A stretch of DNA of 64,000 bases from a bacterium 0.1xD8-71 (GCA_003612405.1 RAYR01000002.1:124001-188000), one strand, 5' to 3'. Numbered from the stretch's first letter, positions 43,049 through 51,526 are shown. Numbers and translations: made by a program. Notes: a model not told the origin generated them from the sequence alone.

Positions 43049-44603
43049 CCTCTCCCCCAACCTGATATCTGAATTTCATAAAATCCACATGTCCTCCGGA
43101 CTGGCGCGTTGCATACATAAAGAGCCCGAACCTGCATCCTGTAAAGTGATCCAGCTTAAAATACAGTTTCTGACAGATTCCTATTTTCTTCCAGACCCCA
43201 TTATCTTCATAGGCAAAATCCGCTTCGTCTTTCTTATCCTGGAAATCCAAATGTACTTTCAGGGTAATACTAGAGGTATCTACTAAGATTCTTTCATATT
43301 CCACCGGCGGATCCAAAATATCCCGGTCAGCGTGCAGCGTTTCATCCATTGCCGGTTTTGCCATCATGACCAGGTAGTACTTCCCCTCCTCCCTGGTCAG
43401 GGCGATTGCGCCATAACATCCGATCCAGGCACTGATTCCGGCATAATCCCCATCTTTCAATCCACTTCCGTCTAAAGTTACCCAGGCTGCACTCTCCGGA
43501 CCAAAACTTCTTTGCGTCAATACATTATGGGCAAGGACAGGACTGTTACATAATTCTCCCGAGGTAATCCGCAAAGCTCCCGGATTCTTTATTACTGACC
43601 AGAGGCTGTCTACGGGATTATGGTTAAACTGCCAGAACGGCTTTAAATGTACCCGCCCATGTGCATCCGGCTGATACAGAAAATCATCATCCCCGTTTAA
43701 CGGGCAATATACATAATCCGGCCTGGTACTCGGAATGGATACCTTGGCCGGAACTTTTCCATTTTCTCCGATAACCGGATACCCGTCCTCATCAAAATGC
43801 ATGGACATTACCATGGGTGATCTGCCAAGTGCCCCTCTGTCATGAAACATAAATAGATACCAGTCGCCCCAGGGAGTATCCACCATACCGCCCTGCGCCA
43901 CACCCAGATTGTGATAACCCATATCATCGTCAATAATACATTTCCCTTTAAATTCCCCTTCCAGGGAATCCGCTATAAAACAATCCTGTGTTTTTCTCTC
44001 ACTGCCGTACGCGGGAATATGACAGGTAAACAGATAGTACCTGCCGTCCTTTTTATATAGATGGGAACCTTCATAACCAAGATGAAGCTTCCCTGTATCC
44101 TGCACGATCATTCTGTGCAGTCCACCCTCAAGGGGCCCTTTCAGATCCGGACTTAACTGTGTCAGATACAATTCGGTATTCCCATATACGATATAAATCC
44201 TGCCATCATCGTCAAAAAACAATGAATTGTCATGATAAAACCCTTCTATATTTGTCTTTTCCCATGGCCCGGCAGGATCCCCAGCCATAAACAGATATGT
44301 CTTCTGCGTATCATTGGCCGTAAAACAAATATAAAAAACCCCTTGATGGTATCGTAAAGACGGCGCCCACATGCCCTGACCATAAATATGTGCGCCGCCT
44401 TCCAACCGGTGCCCCGGAATATCTTCCAGTGTCTCATACACATGAGATACAAATTCCCAGTTCATAAGATCATACGAACGCAGAATGTCGCAGCCCGGCA
44501 TAAAATGCATGGTTGTACTTGCCAGATAATAAGTATCTCCCACCCTGATGATATCCGGATCCGGAAAATCTGTATATAAAACCGGATTTTGTTTTGTCTT
44601 CAT
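43041..44603 (-). CDS. GH43 arabinofuranosidase/xylosidase-like enzyme
   Basis: A 520-residue GH43 protein, distinct from the XynB-like one. Catalytic base Asp is in 'YTDFPDPDIIRVGD' (Asp 15), the second Asp in 'YHDNSLFFDDD' and the acid Glu in 'LGYEGSHLYKKDGRYYLF'. The C-terminal beta-sandwich has 'ISAWIGCYGAIALTREEG'. The 'STTMHFMPGCDILRS' stretch is typical of the subgroup with arabinofuranosidase or exo-activity on arabinoxylan. No signal peptide. GAGGAGG lies 8 nt before the ATG. It leads the unit GH43-yesM-yesN, divergent from the antiporter gene. Confidence 0.9.
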   Translation of the reverse strand: MKTKQNPVLYTDFPDPDIIRVGDTYYLASTTMHFMPGCDILRSYDLMNWEFVSHVYETLEDIPGHRLEGGAHIYGQGMWAPSLRYHQGVFYICFTANDTQKTYLFMAGDPAGPWEKTNIEGFYHDNSLFFDDDGRIYIVYGNTELYLTQLSPDLKGPLEGGLHRMIVQDTGKLHLGYEGSHLYKKDGRYYLFTCHIPAYGSERKTQDCFIADSLEGEFKGKCIIDDDMGYHNLGVAQGGMVDTPWGDWYLFMFHDRGALGRSPMVMSMHFDEDGYPVIGENGKVPAKVSIPSTRPDYVYCPLNGDDDFLYQPDAHGRVHLKPFWQFNHNPVDSLWSVIKNPGALRITSGELCNSPVLAHNVLTQRSFGPESAAWVTLDGSGLKDGDYAGISAWIGCYGAIALTREEGKYYLVMMAKPAMDETLHADRDILDPPVEYERILVDTSSITLKVHLDFQDKKDEADFAYEDNGVWKKIGICQKLYFKLDHFTGCRFGLFMYATRQSGGHVDFMKFRYQVGGEDD

Positions 44604-44690
44604 TTTGATATCCTCCTCTTTACGTTTTCTATCTCCATAGCTTCTATAATTAAAAATACCATAAATACATGATATTTTCCATTCTTTACG

Positions 44691-44719
44691 TTGACATCAC
44701 ATGATTTTGAGGCTATAAC
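44691..44719 (+). promoter_or_regulatory. sigma-A promoter of the antiporter gene
   Basis: TTGACA (44691-44696) and TATAAC (44714-44719) with exactly 17 bp spacing, 50 nt before the antiporter ATG. Near-consensus. Confidence 0.75.
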
Positions 44720-44769
44720 TATTTAAGGATAGAAATATATGAGAACTGTTCTTACAGGGAGGAGATATT

Positions 44770-45960
44770 ATGGAAGTATATGAAATATTGTTAGACCTGG
44801 CAATTATCCTGTTTTTTGCCAAAGTATTCGGTATTCTGGCCAGAAAGTGCAAAGCCCCACAGGTAGTCGGTCAGATCCTGGCCGGTCTTATCATCGGACC
44901 ATGTGTACTCGGCTGGGTTACCCAGACAGAATTCATCACACAAATGGCAGAAATCGGCGTAATCATCCTGATGTTTGAAGCAGGCCTCGAAACAGATTTA
45001 AAAGAACTGGTCAAGACCGGCCCCATCGCATTTCTGATCGCCTGTGCGGGCGTATTTGTTCCCCTGGTCATGGGCGCCCTCTTATATATGGGATTCTACG
45101 GCACTTCCCCGTGGGGAAGCGAGAATTTCTATAAAGCCGTCTTTATGGGCACCATTATGACAGCCACCAGTGTAAGCATCACTGTGGCTGCCCTACAGGA
45201 ACTTGGTAAACTAAAAGATAAAGTCGGTACCGCCATCGTCAGCGCCGCTATCATTGACGATGTAATCGGTATCATTGTACTTACCTTTGTGATCGGCTTT
45301 AAGAGTCCCGATTCCCATCCGGGCATGGTAATCTTAAAGACCATCGCCTTCTTTATCATGGCGCTTATCGGTGGGTTTATCGTGTTTAAAATCTTTCTTA
45401 TCCTGGATAACCGCTATCCTCACACCAGACGTATTCCTATCGCTTCCCTGGCGTTCTGCTTTCTTTTATCTTATCTGGCAGAAAGGGTCTTTGGGATTGC
45501 AGATATCACCGGTGCCTACGTAGCCGGTATTGTACTGTGCAGTTTGAGTGATAACCGTTACATAGAACGAAAGATAGATGTCAGCTCCTATATGATTTTC
45601 GGCCCAATCTTCTTTGCCGGTATCGGTCTGAAAACCTCATTCGATAATATAGACAGCTCGATGATTGCTTTCTGTATCTGCTTTGTCATCGTGGCACTCC
45701 TGGCCAAAGTCATCGGCTGCGGCCTGATGAGCAGACTCTGCCGCTATAATTTCTCCGATTCTCTAAAGATTGGAATCGGCATGATGACCAGAGGAGAGGT
45801 TGCTTTGATTGTGGCGCAAAAGGGAATGGCGGCAGGACTGCTGACCGCAGATTATTTTACCGCTGTTATTCTGCTGATCCTGGTGTCCTCATTTATGACA
45901 CCGATCCTTTTAAAACTGCTATATGCAAAGGACAATAAGACCGAAAACCAAATTGCCTGA
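44770..45960 (+). CDS. cation:proton antiporter, CPA2 family
   Basis: A 396-residue membrane protein with about 12 helices, of the monovalent cation:proton antiporter-2 family (KefB/NapA-like). 'PQVVGQILAGLIIGP' near 29 and the unwound-helix motif 'SAAIIDDVIGIIV' near 158, with the paired Asp residues that carry ions, are clear. No C-terminal RCK/TrkA domain is present, unlike Kef. GGGAGGAG lies 7 nt upstream of the ATG. It probably exchanges Na+ or K+ for H+. It is a single-gene unit ended by a hairpin at 45992. Confidence 0.92.
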   Translation: MEVYEILLDLAIILFFAKVFGILARKCKAPQVVGQILAGLIIGPCVLGWVTQTEFITQMAEIGVIILMFEAGLETDLKELVKTGPIAFLIACAGVFVPLVMGALLYMGFYGTSPWGSENFYKAVFMGTIMTATSVSITVAALQELGKLKDKVGTAIVSAAIIDDVIGIIVLTFVIGFKSPDSHPGMVILKTIAFFIMALIGGFIVFKIFLILDNRYPHTRRIPIASLAFCFLLSYLAERVFGIADITGAYVAGIVLCSLSDNRYIERKIDVSSYMIFGPIFFAGIGLKTSFDNIDSSMIAFCICFVIVALLAKVIGCGLMSRLCRYNFSDSLKIGIGMMTRGEVALIVAQKGMAAGLLTADYFTAVILLILVSSFMTPILLKLLYAKDNKTENQIA

Positions 45961-45991
45961 AACGATTCTTGACGTTTTCCTATATATCTAA

Positions 45992-46043
45992 AAAATCCCG
46001 GACTGTTCAACCTTATTGTATAAAGCGAGCAGCCCGGGATTTT
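45992..46043. terminator. bidirectional terminator between antiporter and thioredoxin genes
   Basis: Arms AAAATCCCGG (45992-46001) and CCGGGATTTT (46034-46043) with a ~32-nt loop that can pair further. A and T flanks on both sides let it serve the convergent antiporter and trxA transcripts. Confidence 0.7.
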
Positions 46044-46057
46044 CAGGTATCTGTAAA

Positions 46058-46378
46058 CTAAGATAAAATTTTAGTAATCTGCGCCTCTAACTCTTCCTGC
46101 GCAACAGCTCCGACAATAGTACCTGCCTCCTTGCCCTTTACAAAAAACTTCATGGTCGGAATGGACATAACACGGTACAATCTGGCAAGTCCGTCTTCCT
46201 CATCAATATTACACTTTCCAATCTTCATCCTGCCATCATATTTCCCGGCAAGCTCCTCCACGATCGGCGCCATCATCTTACAGGGGCCGCACCAGTCTGC
46301 ATAAAAATCAACCAGAACCGGAATCTCTGCATCCAGAACCTCTTTTTCAAAATTTGTAGATGTGAATTTGTACTCCAT
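46058..46378 (-). CDS. trxA: thioredoxin
   Basis: A 106-residue thioredoxin. The redox motif is 'DFYADWCGPCKMMAPI' near residues 24-39, with the cis-Pro in 'VMSIPTMKFFVKG' near 75. The ATG at 46378 has AAGGAG 8 nt upstream; the open frame continues upstream into the region after trmB but is not used. It reduces disulfides in cytosolic proteins such as ribonucleotide reductase. Confidence 0.95.
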   Translation of the reverse strand: MEYKFTSTNFEKEVLDAEIPVLVDFYADWCGPCKMMAPIVEELAGKYDGRMKIGKCNIDEEDGLARLYRVMSIPTMKFFVKGKEAGTIVGAVAQEELEAQITKILS

Positions 46379-46436
46379 GCTGTTTTCTCCTTTTCTATTA
46401 TTAATCTTGTGTCTATATACACTCTCCTGGCCTGCC

Positions 46437-47087
46437 CTATCTGCCGGACTGCCGCGAGATAATATATTTAAAAATCGGATTCCCCATGGAAGAGAATTTC
46501 TCTTCATATTCCGTCATCACATTATCCTGCATCATCTGCACATCATGGTGCAGATCTTCTGTCATCTGATCCAAATGCCATCCTGCCGGTTCAATCTCCT
46601 CCAGTGCAAACCGGAACAGCTCTTTATTATCCGTCTTAAATTCAATCACACCTTCCGGTATTAGTATCTCATCATAACGATGTAAAAATTCACGGGATGG
46701 CAATCTTCTCTTGGCATGACGGTCTTTGGGCCAGGGATCTGAAAAATTCAGATATATTCTTTCCACTTCTCCAGGTCCGAACACTGCTGTGATCTCCTCC
46801 GCTTCCATACGGATAAAATACAGATTCATCAATGGATCTGCTTCCATCTTCTGAATCCCGCGCAGCAACACACTGGAATATTTCTCAATCCCCACATAAT
46901 TAATGTCCGGATTGGCCCTGGCCAGATCCATAATGAATCTGCCTTTGCCCATACCCACTTCTATCCGGATCGGATTATCGTTCCCAAATACTTCATTCCA
47001 TCTTCCTCTGTGCTCCTGTGGTTCATGTACCACATAATCACAGCCGGCAATTACTTCCCTTGATCCTGTTATATTTCTAAGTCTCAT
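46437..47087 (-). CDS. trmB: tRNA (guanine-N7)-methyltransferase TrmB
   Basis: A 216-residue SAM-dependent enzyme making m7G46 in tRNA. The SAM site is 'IRIEVGMGKGRFIMDLA' near 40-56, and the catalytic/substrate motif 'YLNFSDPWPKDRHAKRRL' near 116-133 is diagnostic. The start at 47087 ('MRLRNITG') fits the family and has AGGG upstream; an open frame continues to 47249 but lies in the promoter space shared with dacF. trxA follows 58 nt downstream. Confidence 0.94.
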   Translation of the reverse strand: MRLRNITGSREVIAGCDYVVHEPQEHRGRWNEVFGNDNPIRIEVGMGKGRFIMDLARANPDINYVGIEKYSSVLLRGIQKMEADPLMNLYFIRMEAEEITAVFGPGEVERIYLNFSDPWPKDRHAKRRLPSREFLHRYDEILIPEGVIEFKTDNKELFRFALEEIEPAGWHLDQMTEDLHHDVQMMQDNVMTEYEEKFSSMGNPIFKYIISRQSGR

Positions 47088-47282
47088 ATCCCTGTCCCTT
47101 CTTCTAAACAATATTCTACACCATTTTGTTTTTTTTGTGAACACGCTACAGTTTTTGCAAAAAATAGTGTATGATAATATATGTGGCGCAAATTCCGTTA
47201 TCTTTATCACAAGAATGACAGGTAATTCATAAACATCTGATTTTGACATATACTTGTTACCATAAAAGAAAGGTCTGACATT

Positions 47283-48782
47283 ATGTTTTCATTATATAAA
47301 TTTAAAAGGGGAAAAGCAGTAAGAGGCATTACTCTGTTTATAACTATCCTGCTGTTTGTATGTAGTTTCTATGCAGACACGCTCACCGCTTATGCCACTT
47401 TAGAGGAGCTGGAGGCAGAGGCTGAGGCACGCAAGGAACTCCCTATTCAATCCAATGATATTGAGAACTGGCCCGTCGGTCCACAGGTTGGTGCCCAGTC
47501 TGCCATTCTGATGGATGCCAATACCGGTGTAATCCTTTATTCCAAAAATATCCATGAACGCCTTTACCCTGCCAGCACTACCAAAATCATGACCTGCCTG
47601 CTGGCGATGGAACAGGGTAACCTTGATGATAAAGTAGAGTTCAGCCACGATGCAGTCTTTACCGTTCCGGTGGGCGGATCCAACATGGGTATGGATGAGG
47701 GTCAGTCTATTTCTCTGGAAGAATGTCTCTATGGCATCCTGGTGGGTTCCGCCAATGAAGTGGCCAACGCCGTAGGAGAATATGTTTCCGGTTCCATGGA
47801 AGATTTTGTCTCCCTGATGAATGAGCGTGCGCAGGAAATGGGTTGCAAAGATACCCATTTTGTCAACGCAAACGGACTTCATGATACGGAGCATTATACC
47901 AGTACCTATGATCTGGCATTGATTTCCAGTTATTTTTTTCAGAATGAAATGCTGTGCAGGATTGCCAATACCGCTCGTTATCACTTCGAGCCCACGAGCA
48001 CACAGCCGGATGATTTTTATTTAAATAATAAGCATAAACTGATCAATGGAGAAATTCCTTATAATGGTATATTGGGCGGCAAAACAGGATATACGGACGA
48101 AGCCCGCCAGACTCTTGTGACCTGCGCGGAGCAAAACGGTATGCGCCTGGTCTGCGTTGTGTTTAAAGAAGAATCCCCGGCACAGTTTACAGATACGGAA
48201 GAACTCCTTAATTATGGCTTTCATAATTTCCAGGTTATGAATATTTCCGAGAATGAAGACCGCTATAATATTGAGGCAACCGGATTTTTACAGATAGGAG
48301 ATGATATCTTTGGCAGTTCCAAACCAATTCTCTCCATAGATACCGACAGTTATGTGATTGTTCCTAATGTTATCTCCTTCTCAGACCTTGACTCTGAGAT
48401 AGACTATAATATTTCCGATGAAAACAGGGTTGCACAGATTCGTTATTCCTACCATGGTATGTATGTGGGAAGTGCCTATCTCGACCTTGCCACAGAATCT
48501 GCTACTACCTACGAATTTGACACTAATATCAAAACCACCGATGTAAGTGTGGAAAAGACAGAGGCAGATCCGAAACCTGCACCGGAACAGGACACCATCT
48601 TTATCAATGTTAAAAAAGTACTGGTCACCATTTTAATCCTGGCCGCTGTCCTTATCTTTTTATTCGTTGTCCGTGCCCTGATTGCCAACAAAAAAACAGC
48701 CAGACGCAGAGATAACCGAGTCAAACGAAAACAACACCGCAGATCTTCTGTGCGTTCAGATTTTGATGATTTTGATTTTTAA
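47283..48782 (+). CDS. D-alanyl-D-alanine carboxypeptidase (DacF/PBP5-like)
   Basis: A 499-residue low-mass penicillin-binding protein that trims the pentapeptide of peptidoglycan. An N-terminal signal sequence ('ITLFITILLFVCSFYADTLTAYA') is noted at about 16-38 by position. The serine site is 'YPASTTKIMTCLL' (SxxK), the second motif 'VGSANEVANA' (SxN) and the third 'GGKTGYT' (KTG). A C-terminal membrane helix (about 440-465) and a very basic tail rich in Arg/Lys anchor it, instead of the usual amphipathic helix. Related to sporulation DacF or vegetative DacA. Divergent from trmB. Confidence 0.92.
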   Translation: MFSLYKFKRGKAVRGITLFITILLFVCSFYADTLTAYATLEELEAEAEARKELPIQSNDIENWPVGPQVGAQSAILMDANTGVILYSKNIHERLYPASTTKIMTCLLAMEQGNLDDKVEFSHDAVFTVPVGGSNMGMDEGQSISLEECLYGILVGSANEVANAVGEYVSGSMEDFVSLMNERAQEMGCKDTHFVNANGLHDTEHYTSTYDLALISSYFFQNEMLCRIANTARYHFEPTSTQPDDFYLNNKHKLINGEIPYNGILGGKTGYTDEARQTLVTCAEQNGMRLVCVVFKEESPAQFTDTEELLNYGFHNFQVMNISENEDRYNIEATGFLQIGDDIFGSSKPILSIDTDSYVIVPNVISFSDLDSEIDYNISDENRVAQIRYSYHGMYVGSAYLDLATESATTYEFDTNIKTTDVSVEKTEADPKPAPEQDTIFINVKKVLVTILILAAVLIFLFVVRALIANKKTARRRDNRVKRKQHRRSSVRSDFDDFDF

Positions 48783-48788
48783 CCAAAA

Positions 48789-48838
48789 GAGGGTATCCGT
48801 CAGATCAATTATCTTAACGGATGCCCTCCTGTTTTTTA
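48789..48838. terminator. terminator between convergent dacF-like and exonuclease genes
   Basis: Arms GAGGG-T-ATCCGT and ACGGAT-G-CCCTC (48789-48800/48817-48828) followed by TTTTTT on the plus strand. It ends the carboxypeptidase transcript and its right arm lies within the 3' end of the convergent gene. Confidence 0.8.
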
Positions 48839-49791
48839 TATTCCTTCTGCATAGCCTTTTTTTCTTTATGCTGTGCCTTGGATTTCTCCTGCTTCGCCCT
48901 TAAAGTCTCCATTTCTTCCTGTGTGATAAACCGTTGTGTTTTCACTACATAAATCCTGTCGTCTTCCGATTTACGCAAACGTACCTTGGCCTTCATATAA
49001 CCATGTTTATCACAGTAAGATACACTGTAATAATGCTTGCCGTTTGGAGTAAACCAACGGATTTTCCTGCGCAGATTCTTATAACACAGATAACATCTGG
49101 TACTCATCACTTTCCGATCCGCGACTGCTGCCATCTTATCTGCAAAACTGCGGGAAATATATTTTGCATAATCATCAAAGAGAACCTGCACTTCCGAATC
49201 TTTATCTTTAGGAAGATGAAATACATCGAAAGAATAATTCTTCATCACATTATAAGGAATCTTCGCCAGAATCTTCGCCGTATAATAAGCATCACTGAAC
49301 GCCCTGTGAAAAGGAATGTCTTTCTCAATGTGCAGGAAATCTATGGCATACTCCAATGTCCTTCTTGATTTCTTATCTTCGTAAGCGATACTGAACAGTT
49401 TCTGCACATCAAGAAATGGAAACGGCCCCTCCGCCAATGGCTCCAATCCATAATATCTGAGATTTCTCTGCAATTCCACCAGATCCAGGCATCCCCAGGT
49501 ACAGAAGATATAATCCTTTCCACACCAATCCCAGAACTCTTCTATCACATCTGTAAAAATACGCCCCTGTTCCAGCTGTTCCATCTGCAAATGAATCAGC
49601 TTTCTGGTAATATGATGCATCTCATGATACACCTGCGGTTTAATCAGCTCCGAAAACTCATCAATCATTTTTTTGTCACTATTTAATTTGATGGCACCCA
49701 TTTCAATGATCTCAAAAGGAAGTACCTTTACCACTTCCTCCTCGCCGCTGCTGCTTTGGTTCCATTCTAAATCCAGAATAATATAATTCAT
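48814..49791 (-). CDS. 3'-5' exonuclease, DEDDh (DnaQ/ERI-1-like)
   Basis: A 325-residue nuclease. Exo I is 'YIILDLEWNQ' (Asp 7, Glu 9), exo II lies around 'FCTWGCLDLVELQRNL' and exo III is 'FHRAFSDAYYTAKIL' (His, Asp). Two thirds of the protein is the exonuclease domain; the C-terminal part has 'CYLCYKNLRRKI' and 'VSYCDKHGYM', Cys/His pairs that could bind zinc, then a strongly basic coiled tail (about 290-325). Similar KapD/ERI-1-like exonucleases occur in Clostridia; the target nucleic acid is unknown. Confidence 0.87.
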   Translation of the reverse strand: MNYIILDLEWNQSSSGEEEVVKVLPFEIIEMGAIKLNSDKKMIDEFSELIKPQVYHEMHHITRKLIHLQMEQLEQGRIFTDVIEEFWDWCGKDYIFCTWGCLDLVELQRNLRYYGLEPLAEGPFPFLDVQKLFSIAYEDKKSRRTLEYAIDFLHIEKDIPFHRAFSDAYYTAKILAKIPYNVMKNYSFDVFHLPKDKDSEVQVLFDDYAKYISRSFADKMAAVADRKVMSTRCYLCYKNLRRKIRWFTPNGKHYYSVSYCDKHGYMKAKVRLRKSEDDRIYVVKTQRFITQEEMETLRAKQEKSKAQHKEKKAMQKEYKKQEGIR

Positions 49792-49993
49792 GACTGACTT
49801 CCCTGTTTACTACAATATAAAAATCTGCTCTACCATTATTTTTATTATCATAGCATATATCCTTGAGACTTTGCAACGCAATGTCCGCCTGGAGTCGGTC
49901 CTGAAACCCACAGATAAAAATTCTGATTATGATAATTTTTTTTCACAAATTTTATGTATAATAAAAAAAGATAAAGAAAAACACATGAAACCC

Positions 49994-50024
49994 TTGACCT
50001 TATACTAACTATACCCCTTATACT
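49994..50024 (+). promoter_or_regulatory. MerR-type promoter with 19-bp spacer
   Basis: TTGACC (49994-49999) and TATACT (50019-50024) are 19 bp apart, the over-long spacing that MerR-family activators correct by twisting DNA. The spacer has repeated CTTATAC/CTATACC/CTTATAC elements. It lies 35 nt before the MerR gene start, so the gene is probably autoregulated. Confidence 0.6.
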
Positions 50025-50058
50025 CAGCTTAACAAAATTGAAGGGAGGAACATTTCCA

Positions 50059-50898
50059 TTGAACATCAATGAACTGGAACGCCTGACAGGAATTACTAAA
50101 CAGAACATTCGTTTCTATGAAAAGAAGGGATTGCTTCATCCGATGAGAAATTCCGAAAATAATTACCGGGAATATTCGGAAGAAGATCTTACTACACTTA
50201 AGACAATTAAACTTCTGCGGAAACTGGACTTCTCTATAGAAGATATCCACAAAATCCTGTCAGCGCAGATGCCGCTTCATACAATACTGGAACAACATCT
50301 CAAAGAATTGCAGGCAAGACGGCAGAAATTAGAAGCCTGCATTGATGTTTGCAGAGATCTTCTCAAAACAGATACTGAGACATTAGATCTGGATGGAACA
50401 TTTGAAAAAATGGAGCAAATAGAACAGAATGGGGGTAAGTTTATGTCAATTATAGAGGATTATAAAAGATTTGCGGCGCTACAACGTAAAAAGAGTTTTT
50501 CTTTCCAACCGGATACCATGGTAATGAATCCCATGGAATTTAGCGAAGCGCTGTCACAGTATGCTAATGAAAACAACCAGAATCTGGTTCTTCTCAAAGG
50601 CGGTATGTACCCGACTTTTGAGCTTGACGGTGTAGAATATACAGCTCACCGTATCTTTGGACGTTTCGGTGCCACCATACAATGCACCATGACCCATCCC
50701 GAAGAGGATGGTCTGGAAGACATTCCGAGAAACAGAAAAGTACTTTACCGGCTGATCAACGGGCCTTATCTATTACTGTTGATTGTCTTTATCATCATGG
50801 CCATCAGCAGGCAGAGCATTGGCTGGACAGCTTTAGTGGCTCTGATGATCTTTCCCTATCTGCTCTGGCTGTTTCGGGTGTTTCCAAGATCCAGATAG
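50059..50898 (+). CDS. MerR family regulator with C-terminal membrane helices
   Basis: A 279-residue protein starting at TTG with GGGAGGA 9 nt upstream. The MerR winged helix 'LNINELERLTGITKQNIRFY' through 'NYREYSEEDL' takes residues 1-45, followed by the dimerisation coiled coil (about 70-125). A middle domain of about 90 residues ('MVMNPMEFSEALSQYANEN...') is of unknown fold. Two hydrophobic helices, 'LLLLIVFIIMAI' and 'ALVALMIFPYLLWLF' (about 235-275), would put the regulator at the membrane. The promoter has a MerR-type 19-bp spacer. No second gene is in the unit. The signal is unknown. Confidence 0.85.
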   Translation: MNINELERLTGITKQNIRFYEKKGLLHPMRNSENNYREYSEEDLTTLKTIKLLRKLDFSIEDIHKILSAQMPLHTILEQHLKELQARRQKLEACIDVCRDLLKTDTETLDLDGTFEKMEQIEQNGGKFMSIIEDYKRFAALQRKKSFSFQPDTMVMNPMEFSEALSQYANENNQNLVLLKGGMYPTFELDGVEYTAHRIFGRFGATIQCTMTHPEEDGLEDIPRNRKVLYRLINGPYLLLLIVFIIMAISRQSIGWTALVALMIFPYLLWLFRVFPRSR

Positions 50899-50920
50899 GA
50901 TGGGTGACAACCTTTTTCAA

Positions 50921-50992
50921 CGTTCCCTGCGAGAATCGAACTCACAACTGGGGCTTAGGAGGCTCCTGTTATATCCATTTAACTAAGGGAAC
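50921..50992 (-). tRNA. tRNA-Arg (anticodon CCT), first copy
   Basis: Minus-strand cloverleaf of 72 nt. Acceptor stem GTTCCCT/AGGGAAC, anticodon stem GGAGC/GCCCC enclosing CTCCTAA, so the anticodon is CCT reading AGG. The T arm GTGAG/CTCGC has one G-T pair. Discriminator G. Its sequence differs strongly from the second tRNA-Arg(CCT) at 51453-51526. Confidence 0.85.
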
Positions 50993-51051
50993 TAACATTA
51001 TATATTATAACGTGTATGACATCAGATGTCGATATTTTTTTACCACATTTA

Positions 51052-51090
51052 ATCCCCTGTCACAGTTTTCTGTCACAGGGGATTTTTATT
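51052..51090 (+). terminator. rho-independent terminator downstream of the MerR gene
   Basis: Long hairpin ATCCCCTGT-C-ACAG/CTGT-C-ACAGGGGAT with a TTTT loop and TTTTTATTTTT tail on the plus strand. It would end the MerR transcript after it passes antisense through the tRNA-Arg gene. Confidence 0.7.
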
Positions 51091-51100
51091 TTTCTTATTT

Positions 51101-51376
51101 TTAATTTTTCATACCCGTAAGGACAATTCCTTCCACAAAATATTTCTGACCGATTAGATAGAAAATAACACCCGGAATAAAAGACATACAGGTTGCACAC
51201 ATGATTGCCGACCAATCCGATTTCAACGATCCCTTAAACTGAGAAAGTCCAATCGCAATTGTAAATTTGTCTGATGTGTTGATATAAATCATCTGTTCCA
51301 GCAGGTCATTCCAGATCTGAATGAACAACAGCAGTGCCACTACAATCATGGCCGATTTAATGGACAGTAAAAGAAT
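51101..51376 (-). pseudogene. C-terminal remnant of a carbohydrate ABC transporter permease
   Basis: About 90 codons with the last helices of a MalG/YurM-type CUT1 permease: 'MIVVALLLFIQIWNDLLEQM' then 'DWSAIMCATCMSFIPGVIFY' and the typical ending 'YFVEGIVLTGMKN'. The first two thirds, including most membrane helices and the EAA loop, are missing. No transporter partner is next to it. It lies between the two tRNA-Arg(CCT) genes, so it is a left-over of a deletion or integration event. Not expected to be functional. Confidence 0.8.
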
Positions 51377-51404
51377 ATGAAATTTATTGCCGGCAAGCTT
51401 TCAT

Positions 51405-51447
51405 TAGAAAAAAGAAAAGCATTGAAAATCCAGTGTTTTCAATGCTT
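51405..51447 (-). terminator. rho-independent terminator of the second tRNA-Arg
   Basis: Stem AAGCATTGAAAA/TTTTCAATGCTT (51417-51428/51436-51447) with a T-rich tail on the minus strand, just after the 3' end of the tRNA-Arg at 51453. Confidence 0.8.
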
Positions 51448-51452
51448 TCCAG

Positions 51453-51526
51453 CGTCCCCGAGACGACTTGAACGTCCGACCCCACGCTTAGGAGGCGTGT
51501 GCTCTATCCAACTGAGCTACGAAGAC
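51453..51526 (-). tRNA. tRNA-Arg (anticodon CCT), second copy
   Basis: Minus-strand cloverleaf of 74 nt. Acceptor GTCTTCG/CGGGGAC with two G-T pairs, D arm GCTC...GAGC, anticodon stem CACGC/GCGTG enclosing CTCCTAA (anticodon CCT), T arm GGACG/CGTCT. Discriminator G, no encoded CCA. A terminator follows. Upstream is the DUF3881-type gene. Confidence 0.92.

Noticed and set aside
49792..50058. A small coding gene in the space before the MerR gene
   Set aside because: Frames here are short, lack ribosome binding sites and overlap the promoter; the A/T-rich content fits regulatory DNA.
50921..51526. The two tRNA-Arg genes as an att direct-repeat pair
   Set aside because: They share only a short stretch around the anticodon; no long exact repeat like that at tRNA-Pro is seen.
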